DNA of 64,000 nucleotides from Betaproteobacteria bacterium HGW-Betaproteobacteria-11 (lineage in GTDB: Bacteria > Pseudomonadota > Gammaproteobacteria > Burkholderiales > Rhodocyclaceae): NCBI GenBank assembly GCA_002842395.1, contig PHCV01000004.1, positions 293,017 to 357,016 on the forward strand. Reading direction: 5' to 3'. Every line of letters starts with the position of its first letter. Positions within the stretch are counted from its first letter, which is position 1. Shown here piece by piece: positions 58,377 through 64,000 of this stretch. The notes below the pieces were generated by a model, which was not told where the DNA came from, did no database searches, and worked only from the letters and a program-made list of their open reading frames with translations. A program made the position numbers and the translations under genes.

Positions 58377-59927
58377 TCAAGCGTTTCGTGTTGCCTCCCC
58401 ACGCCATGTCTCGAAGTTCTTTTGGTCTTCCGAACCTTCAAAATCCAGATTGTCCCGACCAAAATTCATGCCGTAATACTCGATCACGGCAGCCAGTGGA
58501 TCGAATCCTTCGGCGGTGGGGTCGGTACCCGGCTTGAAGCAGTGACCCTGGTAAATCTGATGCACCGGTAACCAGGACTGGACGTACTTTTCGGGCTCGT
58601 GGTCGAATATCTCTTTGCAATGGTCCGAACAGAAGTGATATTTATCACCGTTGTAATCAGACTCCCGGTAACAAATCTTGGTCGGATCCCCTGGTTCAGT
58701 GAAGAGCAAGGGAATTTGACAGGTCGTACACAACATGGGCAGGGTTTTGTTGTAGAAGCGATTGCCTTTCTTTGCTTCTTCGGCCCAGAACTCAAAACGC
58801 GGACGGTAGTACTTGTCGAAGCTTTCCGGGTACTTGGCAGACAGCCAGTCCATCTCCTCCGTACCCGGCATCCAGGTATGGATGGCAGTAGCGGCACCAT
58901 AGTTGTACAGCGTGCCCCAGAGTTGATGACTGAGATGGTCTTTCGCTTCACAAGCATCAGCAAAGGCCTTGGGCGGACGAATGCCGTAACGGGCCAGGTC
59001 ATTGAACAATGCCCCACCGTTTTGCTCAGCGTAGATTTCCCATGCTTCCTTCCAGCTCATCACGCGCTTGGGCAACATGTAGTCCATCATCGTAGCCACC
59101 AGAGAAAGTACCCGGGTTCCGCGCCAGAACCACTTGTCAATCCAGCGCTGGACGATCGGCACGTTGTCCGGGTCCTGTTCGAGCATGAACTTGATGACTT
59201 CGAGGCCGAGCGTCATGTGCCGCGCCTCGTCGGACTGAGCTGAAAAGCCGAATGTCACAGTGGACATATCGCTGTTATAGGCCGCCCCTGACATGAAGGG
59301 CACGAACAGCAAGTTGGTCAGAACGTATTCAAACGAGAAACCGATAGCCACCATAAACTCGAACGGACCAGCAGTCATTGCATCATCAAAGAACGATTTT
59401 GGTACGGAGAGATACCAAACGTTGTCGTGCCAATGCCGCCAGTTATGGAAACCGTTGTAGTACTTGTTGTAATTAGAGATGGTATGAATCTGGGTTTGAG
59501 CATGGCGCAACTCATCGACGGCCTGCATCTGACAAGCAACGCGAGGACCGATACCGGCGAACTGGCGACCCACATGCGCAAAACCACGATGGGCCATGTA
59601 TTCCAGAGGACTTACCCCCTGAATAAAAAGTTTAAGCGCATTGATGTAGCGTGCATCTGTCACCCCGAGATGGCCATTGTTCTGTGCAAACGCATCGATA
59701 ATGGCATACAGCTTTTTCTCTTTCTCGCCCTGGTATTTCCAGTAGGCGTCCATCGTCAGGCGGAAAGGATCTTCCCATTTATCCCAATCGTGGATTTTGA
59801 TGCCTTCATATTTGACATAGGGGAAAACTTTGTCCATGGGCTGATAACTGGTTTCCCAGTCAAGCCCGCGAGTCATATGTGCATAACGCTCCTTAAGACC
59901 CAGTTTCTTTTTTACTTGCATGTCCAT
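58377..59927 (-). CDS. dmpN: Phenol hydroxylase alpha subunit (P3)
   Basis: 516 residues from ATG 59927 (GGAGA upstream). It begins MDMQVKKKLGLKERYAHMTR, as in DmpN, and contains diiron ligands Glu in GVSPLEYMAH, VDELRHAQ, Glu in FSFEYVLTN, and DEARHMTLG. A C-terminal YHS part (YHFCSDHCKEIFDHEPEKY) is present. It hydroxylates phenol and cresols ortho to the OH. An upstream frame extension of 20 codons is not used. Confidence 0.95.
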   Translation of the reverse strand: MDMQVKKKLGLKERYAHMTRGLDWETSYQPMDKVFPYVKYEGIKIHDWDKWEDPFRLTMDAYWKYQGEKEKKLYAIIDAFAQNNGHLGVTDARYINALKLFIQGVSPLEYMAHRGFAHVGRQFAGIGPRVACQMQAVDELRHAQTQIHTISNYNKYYNGFHNWRHWHDNVWYLSVPKSFFDDAMTAGPFEFMVAIGFSFEYVLTNLLFVPFMSGAAYNSDMSTVTFGFSAQSDEARHMTLGLEVIKFMLEQDPDNVPIVQRWIDKWFWRGTRVLSLVATMMDYMLPKRVMSWKEAWEIYAEQNGGALFNDLARYGIRPPKAFADACEAKDHLSHQLWGTLYNYGAATAIHTWMPGTEEMDWLSAKYPESFDKYYRPRFEFWAEEAKKGNRFYNKTLPMLCTTCQIPLLFTEPGDPTKICYRESDYNGDKYHFCSDHCKEIFDHEPEKYVQSWLPVHQIYQGHCFKPGTDPTAEGFDPLAAVIEYYGMNFGRDNLDFEGSEDQKNFETWRGEATRNA

Positions 59928-59943
59928 CGCAAAATCTCCTGAT

Positions 59944-60213
59944 TCAATGGTTCCAACTGAGGGTAAATTGATCGTCGTCTTCATCAATGTGACCAGTCAG
60001 GCTGATGAGGTTGACATGTATCTCCTGTAAATCAAACCGCCGACCAAGACGCGACTCGATGGATTCGCGTTTGACGACCAAGCGATCCTTCGCATCGATC
60101 TTTACCATTGCAGGTGACTCATTAGCCACCGCACCGGGGTTGTCTTCGAGGATAGCCTCGATGATTGGCCGGGTGTCCTCGTTGACCTGGAAGGCAATAA
60201 ATACGTTTGACAT
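59944..60213 (-). CDS. dmpM: Phenol hydroxylase activator (coupling) protein P2
   Basis: 89 residues: MSNVFIAFQVNEDTRPIIEA at the N-terminus and LVVKRESIESRLGRRFDLQE in the core, the DmpM coupling-protein pattern. It binds the hydroxylase to couple NADH use and product formation. GAGGAG precedes the ATG. Between dmpL and dmpN. Confidence 0.94.
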   Translation of the reverse strand: MSNVFIAFQVNEDTRPIIEAILEDNPGAVANESPAMVKIDAKDRLVVKRESIESRLGRRFDLQEIHVNLISLTGHIDEDDDQFTLSWNH

Positions 60214-60222
60214 ATCTTCTCC

Positions 60223-61218
60223 TCAAAGGGCGAGCCCGAGCTTGGCGCAACGGGAATTGAACTGCGCAGTGACTTCATCTGTGGTCGCCTGGGCTTTGTT
60301 ACCCAGAATCCGGCCTGCGAGCGGGATGAGGGCTGCGGTTGCACGATCCCGCCAGGCATTAGTCCACCCCGACACTAGCGCTTTGTTTTCAGGAGAGTCA
60401 GCCACCGCCGCCTTGACCTGGGCATCGACCCACTTGCTGGTCTCGTCACTCCATTCGGTCATGAACGCCGTCAGCATGGCAACGGCGCTGCCGTTGCGTG
60501 CCGCAAAGTCTCCATCGACGATGTCCCCATACACCAGGGGGAACAGGAGACCGTCGAGAACCAGGTTCTGGGCGACAAAAAGTTCGAACCAGTCCTGGAG
60601 TACAAAGGTGTCTTCCACGTAGCGACGCAACTCTTGCCATTGCGCGTCTTTGAGCCATGACTCTTTAGCCTCGTCCAACACATCGGGATCAGCAATCAAC
60701 AGACCGAGACGAGTGAGATACTGAGCAATACCAAGCTGATCCATGGCTTGGAACATGCAGGGCGCCGTGATGCCGGTGCCATAGCCATACGCGCAGATCG
60801 AAGAATTGTTCATGTTCGCCCCTGCCGCCACGTGGCGCAACGGAAGGAGCAGGTCAAGCGCGTCGCGGCGAACATCCTCCGGCAAAAACGACAGCAGTCC
60901 GCGCGATTCAACGAACTCGAAGTTCGCCTCCATGGTGTCCTGCTGCCGGGCTCGCGTCATCGTCCAGTTGCCGTAGTAAAACTGGCGCGGGTCCTTGAAG
61001 GCATACCAGTCTTTCATCCTGATTGCCGTCCGGGTGGCATCAAAGATTTGGTGGTCAGGATCCCAGGTCGGACGATAGTGGTAGTTCCCAGTGGATTGCA
61101 CGCCTAGTGTTGCCTCCTGATAACGGGATGCGGGTTTGTCACCCCCGATATGCGCGGCCACGTGCGTGAAGGTGCTTCGCAACGGCTTGATACTGACTGT
61201 TTTTAGATCAATAGTCAT
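60223..61218 (-). CDS. dmpL: Phenol hydroxylase beta subunit (P1)
   Basis: 331 residues: MTIDLKTVSIKPLRSTFTHV at the start, then RPTWDPDHQIFDATRTAIRM and WYAFKDPRQFYYGNW, conserved in beta subunits of phenol hydroxylases. AAGGAGGAG precedes the ATG. Stops 10 nt before dmpM. Confidence 0.94.
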   Translation of the reverse strand: MTIDLKTVSIKPLRSTFTHVAAHIGGDKPASRYQEATLGVQSTGNYHYRPTWDPDHQIFDATRTAIRMKDWYAFKDPRQFYYGNWTMTRARQQDTMEANFEFVESRGLLSFLPEDVRRDALDLLLPLRHVAAGANMNNSSICAYGYGTGITAPCMFQAMDQLGIAQYLTRLGLLIADPDVLDEAKESWLKDAQWQELRRYVEDTFVLQDWFELFVAQNLVLDGLLFPLVYGDIVDGDFAARNGSAVAMLTAFMTEWSDETSKWVDAQVKAAVADSPENKALVSGWTNAWRDRATAALIPLAGRILGNKAQATTDEVTAQFNSRCAKLGLAL

Positions 61219-61258
61219 ACAGAATCTCCTCCTTGAAAATCACTACAAATTTTTGGGG

Positions 61259-61534
61259 TTAGCGGAACCGTTGGTGCCGGGCGTCCGACATTCGCCATGC
61301 CCAGTCATCCCCCGGCGCATCCTGCCGCTCACCCTCAAGCAGAATCACCTGGTTTTGTTCACAGAACCCCCTGAACGCTGCTTCGGGCAACATTAGTTCC
61401 ACGAAAATATCCGGAGAGCCAATGGCAAAATCGAACTCGACAAATCCGTCTTCGCGTCGCAACGTGACACGGACAAATTTGTTCATGGGGTTGAACTCAT
61501 CGCGAGAAAGCACATTGCCGGTCTCAGTCGACAT
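61259..61534 (-). CDS. dmpK: Phenol hydroxylase assembly protein (P0)
   Basis: 91 residues from ATG 61534 (MSTETGNVLSRDEFNPMNKF). The core DGFVEFDFAIGSPDIFVEL matches DmpK, the assembly factor that inserts iron into the hydroxylase. First gene of the operon, about 30 nt after the predicted sigma-54 start site. Met 61486 is an alternative with a weak GATGAG box. A start at 61549 would lie inside or near the start site. Confidence 0.9.
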   Translation of the reverse strand: MSTETGNVLSRDEFNPMNKFVRVTLRREDGFVEFDFAIGSPDIFVELMLPEAAFRGFCEQNQVILLEGERQDAPGDDWAWRMSDARHQRFR

Positions 61535-61574
61535 TTTTAAAAATTTCAAGAATTTAGGATTAGTTACCCATTAA

Positions 61575-61590
61575 AGCAACGACTGTGCCA
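61575..61590 (-). promoter_or_regulatory. Sigma-54 (-24/-12) promoter of the phenol hydroxylase operon
   Basis: Minus strand TGGCAC-AGTCG-TTGCT, a full match to the consensus TGGCAC-N5-TTGCW. Predicted transcript start near 61564, about 30 nt before dmpK. An XylR/DmpR-type activator is encoded divergently next to it. Confidence 0.9.
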
Positions 61591-61662
61591 TGAAGTTATT
61601 GGTGCACTGCATCTCCTAAAGCCTTCTGGTTATGTAAAAGATTTCTCTTTTCCCTATCGCAT

Positions 61663-61683
61663 AGCAACAAAAGATTTTTTGCT
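61663..61683. promoter_or_regulatory. Possible activator binding site upstream of the sigma-54 promoter
   Basis: 21-bp near-palindrome with ends AGCAA and TTGCT, matching in 8 of 9 arm positions. It lies about 100-120 nt upstream of the predicted start, near the distance of XylR/DmpR upstream activating sequences. It does not match the classic TTGATC-type site closely, so this is inference. Confidence 0.35.
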
Positions 61684-61748
61684 CATAATTCACTTTTTTA
61701 TAAACTATTTACCTTAAAGTATTAATCGTTGTCACTAGAGGTCTAGCC

Positions 61749-63533
61749 ATGGAAAACAGTTCTTTGCTGCATGCCGGTGCTACACAAGGTCACCCTGAGA
61801 TTGACGATCTTGTCTCTCGACTACGCTTGGCCCCTGAATCGGGGCATATTTGGCTCGACGAACGAAGGATGTTTATGCTGCATTCGGCGTCGTTTGGTGC
61901 GCTCAGGCGCGAACTTATCGAGAATCTGGGTATGGATGTCGCGCGAGGACTGTTGACCAGGATGGGACATCTCGCGGGTAGTCGCGATGCAGAACTGGCA
62001 AAAAAGATGCGCCAGGGGAACGACATCAACAAGATTTTTTCAATCGGTCCGCAGCTACATGCCCTTGAAGGCGTGGTGCTTGTAGAACCCGTAACGGTTG
62101 AGATCGATATCAGTAAAGGTCAATTCTTTGGGGAATTCATCTGGAAAAACTCGGTCGAGGACGAAGCGCATATCGCCGATTACGGTATTGGAGCCGAGCC
62201 AGTTTGCTGGATGCAAATTGGCTATGCATGCGGGTACACAAGCGCATTCCTCGGATCTCCTGTTCTGTTCCTGGAAACTGAATGTCGGGCCATGGGACAT
62301 GAGACTTGCCGAATTGTCGGCAAACCGGTCAGGAAGTGGGGAAAGAATGAAAGAGAAGACTTGCGCTTTTTCAATGCACAGCCCTTTGCGAACCGAAAAA
62401 TCATAAGCCTTGGATCCAGCAGGGAACCCGGGGACGATCATTTTCGGAACTCTGCGTCGCATTCCGCGTCAAGACATGAGCAACGTAGACTGATTGGAAT
62501 TTCGGCGGCTTTCAATACCGCCTGCCACATGATCAACCGGGTGGCAAGAACCACGGCACCCGTGCTGTTACTAGGAGAAAGCGGCGTTGGCAAGGAAATG
62601 TTCGCGCGCGCGCTGCACGAAGCCAGTGCCCGCTCGGCCTCTCCCTTTGTTGCGGTGAACTGCGCAGCCATACCAGACCAACTGATCGAATCTGACCTGT
62701 TTGGTGTGGAAAAAGGAGCGTTCACCGGTGCCTCAAACTCTCGAGAGGGGCGATTCGAGCGTGCCAATGGGGGAACGCTACTGCTTGACGAAATTGGCAG
62801 TCTGAGCCTGGCCGCCCAGGGAAAACTTCTGCGGGTGCTTCAGGAAGGCGAGATCGAGCGGATTGGCGATACTAGGACTCGTCGCGTTGATGTGCGTAGC
62901 ATTGCAGCAACTAACGAGAATCTGGAGGCAGCCGTCAGTCGCGGTGCATTTCGCGAAGACCTCTTCTATCGACTCAATGTTTTTCCAATAACCATTCCAC
63001 CCCTTCGAGAACGCAGGGACGACATCCCTTTTCTCGCCGATTATTTTCTTGAACGGTATTCCCACCTCCATGATCGCTGGGTTGCTGGATTTAGTGAGCA
63101 GGCAATTGATGCTCTGCTTACATATCATTGGCCAGGTAACGTGCGTGAGTTCGAGAACTGCATAGAGCGAGCCGTCATTCTCGCTTCAGAGGGTGGAGTA
63201 CTTGAACTGGCACACCTGCCTCCATTCATTGCAGTCAAACAGCCACCTCAGCATCCCAGTTTGAGGGTAACGAAGTCCAAAGCCTCGATTGCCTCAGATA
63301 CCAGTTCGGAAGAACAGTCTTCCGAAATTGACAATGACCATCCGGATGACTTACAGGGGACTACAGCGACCGCAACACTTAACCATGCTCAATCCCTAAT
63401 GATTAGAAATGCGATCCAGCAACATCGCGGCAACCTTTCCGCCGCTGCAAGAACTTTGGGGATTACGCGCGCCCAAATCGCCTACCGCGCAAGGAACCTC
63501 GGGCTAGGGCATCTCTGTCGATCCAGATCGTAG
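61749..63533 (+). CDS. XylR/DmpR-family sigma-54-dependent activator (phenol-sensing type)
   Basis: 594 residues. The N-terminal about 210 residues are a XylR_N plus V4R sensor. Aligned to MopR with an offset of 2, the zinc ligands are C153, E176, C179 and C187, and the phenol contacts H104 (QLHALEG) and W132 (FIWKNS) are kept. AAA+ part: Walker [13 protein letters not shown], sigma-54 loop [16 protein letters not shown]-terminal Fis-type helix-turn-helix: [21 protein letters not shown] Ser/Glu-rich linker of about 50 residues precedes it. It should activate the divergent dmpK promoter when phenols bind. TAGAGG precedes the ATG. Confidence 0.93.
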   Translation: MENSSLLHAGATQGHPEIDDLVSRLRLAPESGHIWLDERRMFMLHSASFGALRRELIENLGMDVARGLLTRMGHLAGSRDAELAKKMRQGNDINKIFSIGPQLHALEGVVLVEPVTVEIDISKGQFFGEFIWKNSVEDEAHIADYGIGAEPVCWMQIGYACGYTSAFLGSPVLFLETECRAMGHETCRIVGKPVRKWGKNEREDLRFFNAQPFANRKIISLGSSREPGDDHFRNSASHSASRHEQRRLIGISAAFNTACHMINRVARTTAPVLLLGESGVGKEMFARALHEASARSASPFVAVNCAAIPDQLIESDLFGVEKGAFTGASNSREGRFERANGGTLLLDEIGSLSLAAQGKLLRVLQEGEIERIGDTRTRRVDVRSIAATNENLEAAVSRGAFREDLFYRLNVFPITIPPLRERRDDIPFLADYFLERYSHLHDRWVAGFSEQAIDALLTYHWPGNVREFENCIERAVILASEGGVLELAHLPPFIAVKQPPQHPSLRVTKSKASIASDTSSEEQSSEIDNDHPDDLQGTTATATLNHAQSLMIRNAIQQHRGNLSAAARTLGITRAQIAYRARNLGLGHLCRSRS

Positions 63534-63797
63534 CAACGCCCACTTCTTACTCAATTTGAATTGCTCGGCGCCGGCATGACAGAGAGCGGTTACTCGGTAC
63601 TTTTGAACTTCAACATCCGGGGGACTCATCCAGCGCACGGAGAAATAGTTGCTGATAAAGTGGCGTGAGGATGATCGCGAACTCCTGGAATACTGGCTCT
63701 GCATCGCCAGATGAGGCTACCCTCCATTAACGTTGGTTGCCAAATGCGGTGGCGATCGAGTGTAATTATCGAGTGTTCAAGCAGGAATTCCGCCTTG
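63534..63797. other. Island right edge, no recognised gene
   Basis: About 260 bp between the activator gene and the second mutS fragment. No credible gene or terminator was identified. Short frames on both strands have no recognised family. It may hold remnants of a mobile element or a recombination junction; the junction with the mutS fragment is at 63797/63798. Confidence 0.5.
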
Positions 63798-64000
63798 GCC
63801 GGCATGCCACCTACCGTGGTGCGCGAGGCACGGCGGCGGCTGATGGCGATGGAAAACCGCGAAGTCGGGAGCCTCGCCCAACCCGACCTGTTCGCCAGCA
63901 CCCCGCCCCTGCCCGAGCCGCCCCATCCGGCACTGGAAACCCTGCGCGATCTCGACCCCGATACCCTCTCGCCACGCGAAGCACTGGACACGCTCTACCA
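63798..64000 (+). pseudogene. mutS: Second, 5'-truncated copy of the mutS 3' end (right direct repeat)
   Basis: 203 bp, 200 identical to 36836-37038, same strand, frame open and starting [14 protein letters not shown]. Two differences change residues relative to the left copy (Ala to Val, Ile to Thr) and one is silent. The fragment lacks its 5' part and any start. It runs off the window exactly where, in the left copy, the dispersed repeat begins, so the true C-terminus of the ancestral gene may lie just beyond. Confidence 0.95.

Overview
The window reads as chromosomal DNA of a Gram-negative betaproteobacterium, most like the Rhodocyclales group (Thauera/Azoarcus/Aromatoleum/Dechloromonas type). 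This rests on protein content: a bc1 complex next to sspA/sspB, a B12-dependent ribonucleotide reductase, a tungsten-type aldehyde oxidoreductase operon of the Aromatoleum kind, and meta-cleavage genes with two soluble diiron monooxygenases. The species cannot be named from the sequence alone.

Layout. 0-37.2 kb is a high-GC housekeeping backbone: the end of mtfA, tRNA-His, an SNF2/SWIM helicase, two cyclic-di-GMP proteins (one frameshifted), a PQQ-type sugar dehydrogenase homologue, a MaoC-Pta fusion with ackA, nrdJ, an FMN 2-hydroxy-acid dehydrogenase, a GIY-YIG protein, an ABC-F ATPase, tRNA-Arg(CCT), sspB/sspA, petABC, a class III CoA transferase, recR, ybaB, dnaX, the 4.5S SRP RNA, the aldehyde oxidoreductase operon (polyferredoxin, tungsten subunit, FAD subunit, MoaD-like protein, unknown small protein), a ModBC transporter and mutS. 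37.2-63.8 kb is a catabolic island. It opens with an IS5-family element beside the mutS 3' end and a broken GFA-family gene. It then carries a FadL/TodX-type channel, dmpG, dmpF, an SDR gene, a GntR regulator, dmpI-H-E-C, a HbpS/GlcG protein, dmpD, a zinc alcohol dehydrogenase, a six-gene toluene/benzene-type monooxygenase (tmoABCDEF), catechol 2,3-dioxygenase, an XylT-type ferredoxin, a six-gene phenol hydroxylase (dmpKLMNOP) and a divergent DmpR/MopR-type sigma-54 activator. At 63.8 kb a second, 5'-truncated copy of the mutS 3' end begins and runs off the window.

How it works together. The Tmo-type enzyme would hydroxylate benzene or toluene to phenols and the Dmp-type enzyme would convert phenols to catechols. 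C23O opens the ring, the XylT-like ferredoxin would keep C23O reduced, and DmpC/D/E/F/G/H/I would take the semialdehyde to pyruvate and acetyl-CoA. The activator has the zinc and phenol-contact residues of MopR. A near-perfect -24/-12 promoter lies before dmpK, and two weaker candidates lie before tmoA and dmpD.

Main observations. (1) The island is bracketed by a direct repeat of the mutS 3' end (200 of 203 visible bases identical). (2) A dispersed short repeat (core AAAGTCGGCGCTGGCGA) occurs at least nine times in the backbone and not in the island. Four copies sit in frame inside mutS, ackA, dnaX and the ABC-F gene, one is embedded in the nrdJ terminator, and a 76-bp long form now forms part of the MutS C-terminus. 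(3) The IS transposase lacks the catalytic glutamate expected for its family. (4) Two genes (GGDEF-EAL and GFA) carry single-base frameshifts.
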